A stretch of DNA of 64,000 nucleotides from Lachnoclostridium sp. An138 (GTDB taxonomy: Bacteria; Bacillota; Clostridia; Lachnospirales; Lachnospiraceae), in NCBI RefSeq assembly GCF_002160765.1, contig NZ_NFLF01000015.1, positions 1 through 64,000 on the forward strand, in the 5' to 3' direction. Position numbers and translations under genes: made by a program. Below, one piece after another: positions 1-8,278 of the stretch (position 1 is its first letter; every line of letters starts with the position of its first letter). The notes below the pieces were generated by a model. The model was not told where the DNA came from and made no database searches. It saw only the letters and a list, made by a program, of their open reading frames with translations.

Positions 1-137
1 AAATCGCTTCTGGCAATCTCTTTCCCGTTTACTGTTATAAATAGGTTTTGTTCTTTGAACAATTCTCTTAAGAATTTTCAAGGATTCTTTAGCACTGTTC
101 AGTTATCAAGGTTCGCTGTGCATCTCTCAGACGCAAC
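1..137 (-). other. Probable rRNA operon leader (16S start outside window)
   Basis: This stretch lies downstream of two strong leftward promoters and contains no convincing reading frame. Read leftward it is AT-rich and resembles the pre-16S leaders of Clostridia, with an inverted repeat around the ttaagaattctt-like segment near 60-90. That an rRNA operon begins just beyond base 1 is an inference from promoter strength, tandem arrangement and the adjacent tRNA. No 16S sequence is inside the window. Confidence 0.5.
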
Positions 138-143
138 TTTGAC

Positions 144-172
144 ATTTTATCATGTCCGTTCCTGTTTGTCAA
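144..172 (-). promoter_or_regulatory. Leftward sigma-A promoter (proximal)
   Basis: On the minus strand a perfect -35 TTGACA (167-172) and a -10 TAAAAT (144-149) are separated by 17 bases. It is the nearer of two tandem promoters firing out of the left edge, a pattern typical of rRNA operons. Confidence 0.7.
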
Positions 173-248
173 CAACTTTTTTAACTTTTTTTGAAGTTTT
201 TGTTGTTTCCTTTTCAAGAACTTTCCACCGCTCTCGCAGTGGAATTAT

Positions 249-277
249 ATTATATCACCTCTCCACCAGCTTGTCAA
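249..277 (-). promoter_or_regulatory. Leftward sigma-A promoter (distal, consensus)
   Basis: The minus strand carries TTGACA (272-277), a 17-base spacer and TATAAT (249-254), a perfect sigma-A promoter. It lies between tRNA-Ser and the proximal promoter, so the two form a P1/P2 tandem. Confidence 0.75.
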
Positions 278-317
278 CAGCTTTTTGGAGCAAAAAAAAT
301 ATCTTTTGAAAAGAAAA

Positions 318-406
318 CGGAGAAAGAGGGATTTGAACCCTCGCGCCGGTATTCCCGACCTACACCCTTAGCAGGGGCGCCTCTTCAGCCTCTTGAGTAT
401 TTCTCC
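318..406 (-). tRNA. tRNA-Ser (GCU anticodon)
   Basis: On the minus strand this folds as a class II tRNA. The 7-bp acceptor stem pairs GGAGAAA (400-406) with TTTCTCC (319-325), and the discriminator is G at 318. The anticodon loop contains TGCTAA, giving anticodon GCU for AGC/AGU codons. The long variable arm gives an 88-89 nt length, as expected for tRNA-Ser. The T arm has the usual GGTTCAAATCC core. CCA is not encoded and would be added after transcription. A consensus promoter lies 56 bases upstream (462-490). Confidence 0.95.
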
Positions 407-461
407 TGAAGTTCGTTTTCCAAACGATATTCTTTTTTACGTCATCTTTGACGCATACGTT

Positions 462-490
462 ATTATACTAAACGCATTTTTGTTTGTCAA
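462..490 (-). promoter_or_regulatory. Promoter of tRNA-Ser
   Basis: Minus strand TTGACA (485-490), 17-base spacer, TATAAT (462-467). It points at the tRNA-Ser gene and has no other gene between. Confidence 0.8.
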
Positions 491-517
491 CAATTTTTTC
501 GTATAGATTTTACATTT

Positions 518-1183
518 TTACTTTTTCGTTCCGCTTCCCTGCTGCTGTTCCATACGGCGATGAATTTCCCGTATCTTCTCAGCGAAACCTTCTGCCAGTC
601 TGCGGTGATTTTCTGCATCCAGATGAATGGCGTCTGTCTCTGAAGCCTCCGCATAATCGGATGCGTTGAGGAAATCCACCCCGTATTCCCTGCAGATCTT
701 TTCCAGCGCAGCCGGCAGGAGCCTGGACTGCTCGAGACTGTAGTCATCAAAGTTTCCGCCAGGTCCTTCTTTTTCCGCAATACTCTCCCGAAATACCACA
801 GGGGCGGCAATCAGTATTTCCGGAACGCTGTATTTTTCCCACTGAAAGGGATTCTTAATGATCTTGATATATTCCTTAATTCCCGAAGCAATATGTTTGG
901 CATTTGTATGAAATACCGTTTTCAGGTCATTGGTACCCAGCATGATGATTACCAGATCCACAGGCTTGTGAGTCATGAGAATCGGTTTCAGGCTGTCAAT
1001 GCCGCAGCGTTCCCGTTTTGCAAAATCCATAGATACGGCGGTCCGCCCGCAAAGACCTTCCTCAATAATCTCATCCTCCGGAAACCAGTCTTTCAACAGT
1101 CTCGTCCATCTTTTTTCATGACGGAGTCCCACTCCAGGATGATACCCCCAGGTATTGCTGTCGCCGATGCACAAAATACGCAT
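518..1183 (-). CDS. SGNH/GDSL-family hydrolase (arylesterase-like)
   Basis: Predicted 221-residue esterase or lipase of the SGNH superfamily, probably cytoplasmic because no signal peptide is visible. Block I is GDSNTWG near residues 6-12, with the nucleophilic Ser. Block II Gly is in the EEGLCGRT segment, block III is GTNDLK, and the C-terminal catalytic Asp/His lies in DAIHLDAENHR. The start chosen, MRILCIGDSN, has a good GGAGG ribosome site; the reading frame extends seven codons further upstream without one. The closest described relatives are the TesA-like/arylesterase type. The substrate is unknown. It is transcribed leftward away from the purine genes and has no obvious partner. Confidence 0.85.
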   Translation of the reverse strand: MRILCIGDSNTWGYHPGVGLRHEKRWTRLLKDWFPEDEIIEEGLCGRTAVSMDFAKRERCGIDSLKPILMTHKPVDLVIIMLGTNDLKTVFHTNAKHIASGIKEYIKIIKNPFQWEKYSVPEILIAAPVVFRESIAEKEGPGGNFDDYSLEQSRLLPAALEKICREYGVDFLNASDYAEASETDAIHLDAENHRRLAEGFAEKIREIHRRMEQQQGSGTKK

Positions 1184-1353
1184 TCTTTTCCTCCAGAATT
1201 TCAAAGTTTTCTCAGTTATTTTATTATACTATATCTTCCTTTTCCCGGACAGTGGTTTCCAAAAAAATCTGATCTTCCGCAGAGATTCTCTTCCGTATTT
1301 CTTCTATATATACGATACGCAGAAGCAGTATCGGAAGTTTTCCTTATAAGCAA

Positions 1354-1390
1354 AACCGGATGGCAGACGAGACTTTTCTCCCTGCCATCC
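1354..1390 (-). terminator. Terminator after the purine operon
   Basis: Minus-strand hairpin with a 9-bp stem GGATGGCAG / CTGCCATCC (1382-1390 and 1358-1366), followed by a short ggTTTT run. It sits just past the AICAR transformylase stop codon. Confidence 0.55.
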
Positions 1391-1420
1391 GATGCCGGAT
1401 TCTGAAATCAATATTAATTA

Positions 1421-2599
1421 TTAGTGATGGAACAGACGGATTCCCGTAAAGGCCATTACCATTCCGTATTTGTCACAGGTCTCGATAACCAGATCGTCAC
1501 GGACAGATCCGCCCGGCTCCGCAATATACTTCACGCCGCTCTTCTTTGCGCGCTCAATATTGTCGCTGAAAGGAAAGAACGCGTCGGAACCGAGGGTAAC
1601 TCCCTCCATCTTATCGAGCCAGGCACGTTTTTCTTCCTCTGTAAAGACTTCTGGCTTCACTTTGAAGACCTTCTGCCAGGCACCGTCCGCCAGAACATCC
1701 ATATATTCATTTCCAATGTAGACGTCAATGGCGTTGTCTCTGTCGGCGCGGCCGATTCCGTCCACAAACTGAAGACCGAGTACCTGGGGACTCTGACGAA
1801 GGAACCAGTTGTCAGCTTTCTGGCCCGCCAGACGGGTACAGTGTACACGGGACTGCTGTCCGGCGCCTACGCCGATAGCCTGTCCATCCTTTACAAAGCA
1901 TACGGAATTGGACTGAGTATATTTCAATGTAATCAGCGCAATCTTCATATCACGCTTCGCGGATTCCGGGAGCTCCTTATTTTTTGTCACAATCCTGGAA
2001 ATCAGCTCGTCATTGATGGGAAGCTCCTGACGGCCCTGCTCAAAAGTCACGCCGTATACTTCCTTGTGCTCCAGGGGCGCGGGACGGTAAGATTCATCAA
2101 TCTGAATCACCACATAGTTTCCTTTTTTCTTCTGCTTCAGAATCTCCAGAGCTTCCTCTGTGAATCCGGGTGCGATCACTCCGTCGGAAACCTCTCTCTT
2201 AATAATAGAAGCGGTATCTTTGTCGCAGACATCAGAAAGAGCGATGAAGTCTCCGAAAGAAGACATTCTGTCCGCGCCTCTTGCTCTTGCATAGGCGCAG
2301 GCCAGCGGTGAGAGTTCTCCCATGTCATCCACCCAGTAAATTTTCTTCAGCGTGTCGTCCAGGGGAAGTCCCACTGCGGCGCCGGCCGGAGATACATGCT
2401 TAAAGGAAGTGGCCGCCGGAAGCCCTGTAGCCTCTTTCAGCTCTTTTACCAGCTGCCAGCCATTGAACGCATCCAGAAAATTGATATAGCCGGGTTTGCC
2501 GCTGAGAACCGTGATCGGCAGATCCGAGCCATCCGCCACGTAGATTCTGGAAGGCTTCTGGTTGGGGTTGCATCCGTATTTCAGTTCCAGTTCTTTCAT
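1421..2599 (-). CDS. Phosphoribosylaminoimidazolecarboxamide formyltransferase, stand-alone (AICARFT)
   Basis: 392-residue AICAR transformylase. It transfers a formyl group from 10-formyl-THF to AICAR (ZMP) in the penultimate step of IMP synthesis. It corresponds to the transformylase half of PurH only: it begins at KYGCNPNQ and keeps the family segments SFKHVSPAGAA (AICAR-binding Lys-His), RAxGADRMSSFGDF and QQSRVHCTRLAG. The N-terminal MGS-like cyclohydrolase domain of classical PurH is absent. That role is taken by the upstream gene, whose stop lies four bases before this start. Ribosome site AGGAGGAG precedes ATG. The two genes form an operon behind a ZTP riboswitch, which matches the substrate biology. 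Ends in an intrinsic terminator. Confidence 0.93.
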   Translation of the reverse strand: MKELELKYGCNPNQKPSRIYVADGSDLPITVLSGKPGYINFLDAFNGWQLVKELKEATGLPAATSFKHVSPAGAAVGLPLDDTLKKIYWVDDMGELSPLACAYARARGADRMSSFGDFIALSDVCDKDTASIIKREVSDGVIAPGFTEEALEILKQKKKGNYVVIQIDESYRPAPLEHKEVYGVTFEQGRQELPINDELISRIVTKNKELPESAKRDMKIALITLKYTQSNSVCFVKDGQAIGVGAGQQSRVHCTRLAGQKADNWFLRQSPQVLGLQFVDGIGRADRDNAIDVYIGNEYMDVLADGAWQKVFKVKPEVFTEEEKRAWLDKMEGVTLGSDAFFPFSDNIERAKKSGVKYIAEPGGSVRDDLVIETCDKYGMVMAFTGIRLFHH

Positions 2600-2603
2600 T
2601 TTC

Positions 2604-3326
2604 TTACTCCTCCTGACCGTTTTTGTTTTTTATGATTGTATGGGTAATTCCTGTGGCAATATCGATATAGCGGACGAAAAGGGATACCTTGTTGTCCTCA
2701 TTCAGATTGTTCCAAAGCATGTTTGTAAACTTCTCCATGTCGTTCGGAACCGCCACCAGCTTCGGCTCTCCTTCAAAGCTGGGGAGGGGATTACCGTCTC
2801 CCTTGTAGGTGTGAATGAAATGGCCTTCTCCAGCAGCACAATCATTGTATGCAAAGGTAAATCTGAGACAGGAGGAAGGATCTCCGTTGTTGCTCTTTAA
2901 GATGGACATCGCGTAACTGTATTTTCCGTTTTCAATGTGCATGATGCCGGAAATACGAGGCGTATAATTGGGCGCGTCCGGCTCAAACTCACGGGAACGT
3001 AAGGATTGTTCAAAGGTCAGCTGCTTATCCATGCCTTCATAGATGGTATCTGTCTGATCCCCATTGGTGACAATCGTCTTATTGCCCAGCACGCGTACCG
3101 GAGCGTAGATGATCAGACTCGGATCGGTAAGCTTTGAGGGATCATAGGCCTGCGTCCGGATTCCCTGCCCGTCTTCCACAAAAATTCTGTTTCTGCTGTT
3201 TTCACTTCTGCCCATGATAAAATAGGCGGCAACTGCCTTTGTTCCATCCTCCGAGCGTCCCAGAATAATGCCTCTGCCCGGATAGGAATTCTCTCTGAGC
3301 TCCTGTGCCAGTGAAATCATTTCCAT
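2604..3326 (-). CDS. IMP cyclohydrolase, PurO-like
   Basis: 240-residue protein of the IMP_cyclohyd (PurO-type) family, which closes FAICAR to IMP in the last step of purine synthesis. Visible family segments are YPGRGIILGRSEDG near the N-terminus, a YFIMGRSENSRNR stretch (near residues 36-48), and the tail region VSLFVRYIDIATG. The start at MEMISLAQEL is preceded by GGAGGAGAACGT; the reading frame runs 45 codons further upstream, but that part lies in the leader and has no ribosome site. It pairs with the stand-alone AICAR transformylase directly downstream, so the two proteins together replace bifunctional PurH. Expression is likely controlled by the ZTP riboswitch at 3432-3508. Confidence 0.88.
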   Translation of the reverse strand: MEMISLAQELRENSYPGRGIILGRSEDGTKAVAAYFIMGRSENSRNRIFVEDGQGIRTQAYDPSKLTDPSLIIYAPVRVLGNKTIVTNGDQTDTIYEGMDKQLTFEQSLRSREFEPDAPNYTPRISGIMHIENGKYSYAMSILKSNNGDPSSCLRFTFAYNDCAAGEGHFIHTYKGDGNPLPSFEGEPKLVAVPNDMEKFTNMLWNNLNEDNKVSLFVRYIDIATGITHTIIKNKNGQEE

Positions 3327-3403
3327 ACGTTCTCCTCCTTGTTTAAAAGCTGTGTCTTTGTTTTCTGCGGCTGTAATTTTGAGCCGTCGCGCCGGCTCAT
3401 TTT

Positions 3404-3431
3404 TAAAATAAAATAAGCCTGGCCTCCAAGC
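3404..3431 (-). terminator. Riboswitch expression-platform terminator
   Basis: On the minus strand a short GC-rich hairpin, GCTTGG / CCAGGC with an AGG loop (3417-3431), is followed by TTATTTTATTTT. It lies immediately 3' of the ZTP aptamer, so it is the likely OFF structure. A second inverted repeat (tgagccg / cggctca, 3380-3400) lies between it and the gene without a U tract. Confidence 0.6.
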
Positions 3432-3508
3432 GTACTCATGCCCAGACGGTCGGCTCCTCATTCCTTATACTCCCTGTGGTTACTTCCACTTCCGTCAGTC
3501 GTATAATT
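3432..3508 (-). ncRNA. ZTP (pfl) riboswitch upstream of purine genes
   Basis: The minus strand carries the hallmarks of the pfl/ZTP aptamer. The 5' half has CGACTGACGG then GTGG...CCAC and AGGGAGT (about 3470-3505). The 3' half has the conserved GCCGACCGTCTGGGCA (3439-3454), close to the family's CCGCCUGGGCA pseudoknot strand. ZTP/ZMP riboswitches sense accumulated AICAR nucleotides and switch on purine and folate genes. The downstream genes here are exactly the AICAR transformylase and IMP cyclohydrolase. The likely transcription start is near 3508. Confidence 0.85.
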
Positions 3509-3514
3509 AATTTT

Positions 3515-3543
3515 AAAATAGCATTTCAGGCGGGGCTTGTCAA
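3515..3543 (-). promoter_or_regulatory. Promoter of the purine operon
   Basis: Minus strand TTGACA (3538-3543), 17-base spacer, TATTTT (3515-3520). It is placed so the transcript begins at the 5' edge of the ZTP aptamer. Confidence 0.6.
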
Positions 3544-3615
3544 GTCCTGCCGCCGGCGTTTATACTGTTTTTATATATATTTCTGATTATGAGAAACTGA
3601 GAAAGGGGAATTTTC

Positions 3616-4617
3616 ATGTACCAGCCAGCACCAACCCGTTATGATTCCATGAAATACCGCAGCTGCGGAAGAAGCGGCCTGAAGCTTCCGGCCATCTCTC
3701 TGGGCCTGTGGCACAATTTCGGGGATACGGGCAATTTTGATAATATGAAACAGCTTTTGTTCACGGCTTTTGACCAGGGCATCACCCATTTTGATCTGGC
3801 CAATAATTACGGTCCGGCGCCCGGCAGCGCGGAACGCAATTTCGGCCGGATTCTGAAAGAGGATCTGGCTTCTTACCGGGACGAGCTTCTCATCAGCACC
3901 AAGGCCGGATATGATATGTGGCCCGGTCCCTACGGAAACTGGGGCAGCCGCAAGTATCTGCTCTCCAGTCTGGACCAGAGTCTGAAACGGATGAATCTGG
4001 ATTACGTGGACATTTTCTACCACCACCGGATGGACCCGGAGACTCCCCTGGAAGAAAGCATGGGCGCTCTCGACCAGGCTGTCAAAAGCGGAAAGGCTCT
4101 TTATGCCGGACTTTCCAATTACGACGGAGAGACCATGATAAAAGCATGCCGGATTCTTGAGGATCTGCGCTGCCCCTTCGTTCTGAACCAGAATGCCTAT
4201 AATATCTTTAACCGGACAATCGAAAAGAACGGCCTGAAACAGGCTGCCGCTGAATACGGCAAAGGAATCATCGCCTTTAAGCCGCTGGAACAAGGCGTCC
4301 TGACAGACCGTTATCTGAATGGTATCCCGGAGGACAGCCGTATCCGGACAGACGGCCGTTTTCTCCATGAGGATTCCCTGACGGAAGAGAGACTTACCGC
4401 CGTCCGGAAACTAAACGATATGGCTGGAGAACGCGGCGAATCACTGGCTTCCATGGCAATCAAATGGGTCATGAAGGATGACGCCGTCACCGGCGTTCTG
4501 ATCGGAGCTTCCCGGCCGGAACAGATTCTGGAAAACCTGAAGGCCCTGGAGGGCGCACCACTGTCTGCGGAGGAGCTTCAGAAGATTGATGAAATCGTCA
4601 ATCCTCTGCCATCTTAA
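3616..4617 (+). CDS. Aldo/keto reductase, YghZ-like
   Basis: 333-residue NADPH-dependent aldo/keto reductase of the subgroup that includes Escherichia coli YghZ (L-glyceraldehyde-3-phosphate reductase). Features are GRSGLKLPAISLGLWHNFG at the start and the catalytic Asp/Tyr in FDLANNYGPAPGSAE, with Lys in STKAGYDMWPGPYG. There is YHHRMDPETPLEE and the cofactor-binding GIIAFKPLEQG and GASRPEQI near the C-terminus. Length fits the family. It is monocistronic and convergent with a small reading frame at its 3' end. Physiological substrate is uncertain; detoxification of methylglyoxal or similar aldehydes is an inference from the family. Confidence 0.9.
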   Translation: MYQPAPTRYDSMKYRSCGRSGLKLPAISLGLWHNFGDTGNFDNMKQLLFTAFDQGITHFDLANNYGPAPGSAERNFGRILKEDLASYRDELLISTKAGYDMWPGPYGNWGSRKYLLSSLDQSLKRMNLDYVDIFYHHRMDPETPLEESMGALDQAVKSGKALYAGLSNYDGETMIKACRILEDLRCPFVLNQNAYNIFNRTIEKNGLKQAAAEYGKGIIAFKPLEQGVLTDRYLNGIPEDSRIRTDGRFLHEDSLTEERLTAVRKLNDMAGERGESLASMAIKWVMKDDAVTGVLIGASRPEQILENLKALEGAPLSAEELQKIDEIVNPLPS

Positions 4618-4819
4618 GTTTTCCTCCTGAATTTTCTTCATACAGAACTTCCATTCTGAGAATTTCTTCAAAAGTATGGAGTGCCGCCCTCTGTTCAACG
4701 CTCAGAGACGGCTGGCACTCCATGAAAATCCGACCGTCTTCCACTTTGTAATAAGGCTGCCCGTTAAAATATCCTCCATTCATTTTCCAGATATTTTCTC
4801 TCAGTTCTTCTGTATACAC
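4598..4819 (-). CDS. Small protein of unknown function (73 aa)
   Basis: Unrecognised 73-residue acidic, soluble protein that overlaps the aldo/keto reductase 3' end by 20 bases on the opposite strand. The start is GTG with AGGAGA only three bases away; an in-frame TAG just upstream rules out a longer version. The composition (aromatic, GYFNGQPYYKVEDGRIFMEC) looks protein-like rather than a shadow. It could be the last member of the lipoprotein operon to its right, about 70 bases downstream of that stop codon, or a spurious frame. Confidence 0.45.
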   Translation of the reverse strand: MYTEELRENIWKMNGGYFNGQPYYKVEDGRIFMECQPSLSVEQRAALHTFEEILRMEVLYEENSGGKLKMAED

Positions 4820-4890
4820 GATCTCCTACAGTTCCTGCCAGAATACAAAGTACAGCATACTTTCTTTTCATTTATCTCCCCCGTTTTTTA

Positions 4891-6153
4891 TCAGGGAAGG
4901 GGATACATCTGAGCGCCGTGATAGAAATATTCCTCATCCACCTGATTGATCCTATAGGCTTCTGTCTCCATCAATGCTTCTCCCTCGACTATGGTTTCGA
5001 CAGAACCATCAGACAAAGATATCTTCACAATCTGGGCTGCATCATCTTCACTTCCATAATTAAAAAAATAAAGCGCTTCCTGATCCCAGGTTATATAAGA
5101 AGATGGATTCATCATTCGGTTGTCTCCCTGCCAGAATTCAGGCAAGGGAAGTTCCCGATTCGTTCCGTCTGCAAAAGAATAATACATCAATGATTCTTCC
5201 GCCCCTGTGGATGGAAAGTAATAAATCCCATCTTTCATTACTGTCAGGATGTCACTGGCATCAAAAAGAAGTTCGTCCTCTCCTGTAGTCAGATCCCGTA
5301 GAAAATAATTGCTGCCGCCTTCGCCTTTCTGCTGACGCAGAACCACTTTCCCGTCCAGCATCGCCGCGCAGGCCGGAGTGGAAATCACTTCCTCTTTCAG
5401 TTCATCAATACTCGTGCCGCTGCTTCTTCTGCCCGATACCGGACCATGCATCAGTTCATATTCTGCTATACTGTATTCATTCTGCTCCCGGCACAAAAAA
5501 TCTTCCGCTTCCGAATCCAGCTGTTCCAGAATTTCTCCTTCCTCATTCAGACGGTAGCCATCGTATACCATATACCCGCCATCCAGAGCAAAACTCTGAA
5601 CATAAAGACAGCCGTCATATACATTCAGCGCCCCGGTCAGTGTTCCTACGTTCAGCAGATTCCCTGATTCGCCCGTGTCCAAATCATAGTAGAAGACAGC
5701 ATTATTCCAGCCGCTTCCCTCTGTATCCGCTTCTTCCTCGTATCCGGTGAAATACAGCCTGTCCCCATAACAGGTAAGCCCGGGACCATAATTTGTCGTA
5801 ATCTCGCAGAGAAGCTCCCAGCTGTCCGTTCCAGCCTGGCGCCTGTAAAGCCCATCTGCAAACTGGCGGTAGGTATAACCGTCTTTAAAATAAATTCCAC
5901 GGTTATAATAATGATTTACCCAGCTTTCTTCGGGAACCGCATCTGTGCCGCCTTCCGTATTGTCCGGCTCCTCCTTTGTGCCTTTTCCCGTACCTTCTTC
6001 TGCAATTACTTCATCTTCCGTGTGAAATTCTGATACGCTTTCTGTGTTCTCCTCTTCTATCTGCTCTTCTCTCTTTTTCCCACAGGCGCTCACGGACAGA
6101 ATCAGCAGAAAAATCAGGCCGAACATAAAATACTTTGTTTTCGTTTTTCTCAT
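4891..6153 (-). CDS. Lipoprotein with predicted beta-propeller-like repeats (paralogue 1)
   Basis: 420-residue exported lipoprotein. A positively charged start and hydrophobic core end in the lipobox LSVSAC (Cys24). An acidic, low-complexity linker (about 28-75) follows, then a domain with repeated 'DGxxY / GDxLYF / DGKVVL / DGIYYF' units. These suggest beta-sheet blades of the kind seen in DUF5050-like propellers. It is clearly paralogous to the next gene upstream: shared segments include GLYRR...WELLCE, a GYRLNEEG / GWKLNESG pair, and DGIYY. Function is not known; extracellular sensing or cell-wall association is only a guess. It is the distal lipoprotein of the sigma-factor operon. Confidence 0.75.
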   Translation of the reverse strand: MRKTKTKYFMFGLIFLLILSVSACGKKREEQIEEENTESVSEFHTEDEVIAEEGTGKGTKEEPDNTEGGTDAVPEESWVNHYYNRGIYFKDGYTYRQFADGLYRRQAGTDSWELLCEITTNYGPGLTCYGDRLYFTGYEEEADTEGSGWNNAVFYYDLDTGESGNLLNVGTLTGALNVYDGCLYVQSFALDGGYMVYDGYRLNEEGEILEQLDSEAEDFLCREQNEYSIAEYELMHGPVSGRRSSGTSIDELKEEVISTPACAAMLDGKVVLRQQKGEGGSNYFLRDLTTGEDELLFDASDILTVMKDGIYYFPSTGAEESLMYYSFADGTNRELPLPEFWQGDNRMMNPSSYITWDQEALYFFNYGSEDDAAQIVKISLSDGSVETIVEGEALMETEAYRINQVDEEYFYHGAQMYPLP

Positions 6154-6244
6154 TTGACTCTCCCTCTTTTGTTATTTTTGTTTCTACTCTATATACCTCC
6201 CCTTAATTGACAAAGGCATACCTATTACATGAGATTTTCCACAG

Positions 6245-7384
6245 CTACTCCATGTATAAGGTTCCGTTATCCACAAAACAGCACCAGGGAATCTCCTGGA
6301 ACTGATATTCCTCCAGATATTCTATTTCTCCGCCGTCTCTGGAAATACGCAGCACCTTCCATTCCATATCATATCCATACAGGTATTCTTCGTCATAAGT
6401 CAGCGGTTCCAGAGAAGTCCATTCATCCAGTACTGCAAATGACTTCTCTGTCTGGTCAGAAAAGGAATAGTAATTGATTTTCACCCCTTCTTTTATGTAA
6501 TAGATTCCATCTTCTGTAACCATAAAAATATCTGCTGTCGTAAAAAGGGATTCCTTCCTGCTGCCGTCCGCAGAATAAAGGAAAATTTCCCGGCCTGCTT
6601 CGTCGTATGGCTCAGAAAACAACATATTTCCATCCAGCAGAAGGGCACAGTCCGGCGACGCAATCACTTCATTTGGCAGCTTGGGAATCCAGTTCACATT
6701 TTCGCTGTTTTCTTCCTCTTCCTTCTGATATTCATTTGCCATGCGGCAGACAAACTCCGGCGAACTTTCTTCCAGTTCTGTCTCCGGCACTCCTGACTCA
6801 TTCAGTTTCCACCCTTCATAACGACAGGAGGAGGATAGACCGGCAATTTTAAGATACAAAACGGAATTATAAATGGTAATGTCTACTGTTTCTTTTGTCA
6901 GCTCCATCAGATTCTCGAGCGTCTGATTTTCCAAATCGTACCGGCACAGTATTTTAGGCGCGCGGATATCTTCTGCATCGGATTCATCCGCAGGAATCAT
7001 GAAGTAAAGCCAGTGCTCATAAATCTCCATGCTTTTCTGCGGTGTCAGCGAAAGCTCACACAAAAGCTCCCATTCCTCTTCATTATCTGCGCGTCTGTAA
7101 AGACCGCCTTTCCGCAGGCCATACACAGAGCCGTTCCAGTAGCACAGCTCTTTGTTGTAATAGTTTCTGTTTAAAAGTTCTCCTTCGGTCAGCACAAGCT
7201 TCTGGACAGCCAGTTCTTCTTCTGATTCCGCAGTTTCATCCGGAGCCGGAAGTTCCTCCACGGCTTCTTCTGTCTCTTCTGCTTTCTCCGGCTGAGACTC
7301 CTGCACGTTTTCTTTTTGTCCGCAGGCGGCTGCAAAGACAAAAAGAAAAAGGACCATAACAGAAATCATGTGTTTTCTCTTCAT
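6245..7384 (-). CDS. Lipoprotein (paralogue 2)
   Basis: 379-residue lipoprotein with signal peptide and lipobox ending at Cys21 (FAAACG). A strongly acidic linker follows, then the same repeat pattern as its neighbour at 4891-6153 (YYN, GLYRR, WELLCEL, CALLLDGN, DGIYY). The two genes arose by duplication and have since diverged, mainly in the linkers. Spacing to neighbours (about 85-90 bases each side) is compatible with one transcription unit led by the broken sigma-factor gene. No enzymatic motif is visible. Confidence 0.75.
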   Translation of the reverse strand: MKRKHMISVMVLFLFVFAAACGQKENVQESQPEKAEETEEAVEELPAPDETAESEEELAVQKLVLTEGELLNRNYYNKELCYWNGSVYGLRKGGLYRRADNEEEWELLCELSLTPQKSMEIYEHWLYFMIPADESDAEDIRAPKILCRYDLENQTLENLMELTKETVDITIYNSVLYLKIAGLSSSCRYEGWKLNESGVPETELEESSPEFVCRMANEYQKEEEENSENVNWIPKLPNEVIASPDCALLLDGNMLFSEPYDEAGREIFLYSADGSRKESLFTTADIFMVTEDGIYYIKEGVKINYYSFSDQTEKSFAVLDEWTSLEPLTYDEEYLYGYDMEWKVLRISRDGGEIEYLEEYQFQEIPWCCFVDNGTLYME

Positions 7385-7468
7385 TTGAATTTTCCCCTCG
7401 TATATGATGTTTTGCCGGCAAATTGTTTCAAGGCAGCAAAATCATTCACTGTCTGTAATCAATCCGCA

Positions 7469-8206
7469 TCAGTCATAAAATGACAAAGTGCCATAATACC
7501 TGCTGATCATAGACTTGTCCTGCACATATGAGCCCACATCGTCCGGCCCATATCTGAGCAGAAAATAATCCATGTCATGCACCAGCTTGTAAATATTATT
7601 CGCATACTCCATTTCATGAGTTTCCGCTGCCAGTTTTGTATTGTCTATAATCTGCTGCAGATCATTTTGCAGATTTTCGTTATTTACGGTACTTTTCATA
7701 TCTGCAAGCAGTTCTGCAAATGCCTCTGCGTCATAGTGATTTTCTGCTACGACAGGTGAACCGTACTTCGAATAGAAATCTTCTTCCGTCAGGTTTTCTT
7801 CTTCCATAACTTCTTTCTTAACGATATCGCCTTCATAAGCCCATCCTATCTGAATTTCACCTGTCTGATCGAAGTAATTCCAATAAAGACTGTCCTTATC
7901 CTCCAGTTTTCCGAAGATGTTATCATACATATACGCCTGTTCCAGCACCAGGTTCGCTGTTTTTATGTTTTCTGTTAAACGCTCTGCCTCTTCTTCAGAT
8001 ATGCCTTCCAGCGCCAGCTCACGGGCAGCAAGCACTTCTTCTCTTTCCGGAGGTTCTGGTTCTGAATCTTCTTCCTCTGTCTTTTCGTCATTGCTTTCTG
8101 TCTCTGTGCTTATCTCCGTCTCAGCAGATGTATTTTTTTCATCTGTCGTACACCCGGATAAAGCAATGATTGAAAGCAACAGTACGATGGTTACTGTTTT
8201 TTTCAT
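7469..8206 (-). CDS. Lipoprotein of unknown function
   Basis: 245-residue lipoprotein: lipobox IALSGC (Cys19), a Glu/Ser/Thr-rich linker to about residue 55, then a mostly helical domain with no repeats like those of the next two genes. Conserved-looking segments include YWNYFDQTGEIQIGWAYEGD and SYVQDKSMISRYYGTLSFYD. I do not recognise the family. It sits between the anti-sigma-like gene and the paralogous lipoproteins, all in the same direction, so it is probably part of the same envelope-related regulon. Confidence 0.7.
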   Translation of the reverse strand: MKKTVTIVLLLSIIALSGCTTDEKNTSAETEISTETESNDEKTEEEDSEPEPPEREEVLAARELALEGISEEEAERLTENIKTANLVLEQAYMYDNIFGKLEDKDSLYWNYFDQTGEIQIGWAYEGDIVKKEVMEEENLTEEDFYSKYGSPVVAENHYDAEAFAELLADMKSTVNNENLQNDLQQIIDNTKLAAETHEMEYANNIYKLVHDMDYFLLRYGPDDVGSYVQDKSMISRYYGTLSFYD

Positions 8207-8278
8207 TTTGGTTCACTCCGTTCTTTTTATTTTTCCTGCTGTATAATACATCCTGCAATATCCGGAAAAAGTAACATC

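Noticed and set aside
1424-2311. Long rightward reading frame (295 codons) inside the AICAR transformylase gene
   Set aside because: It is antisense to an unmistakable purine gene, has no ribosome site and no family-like sequence.
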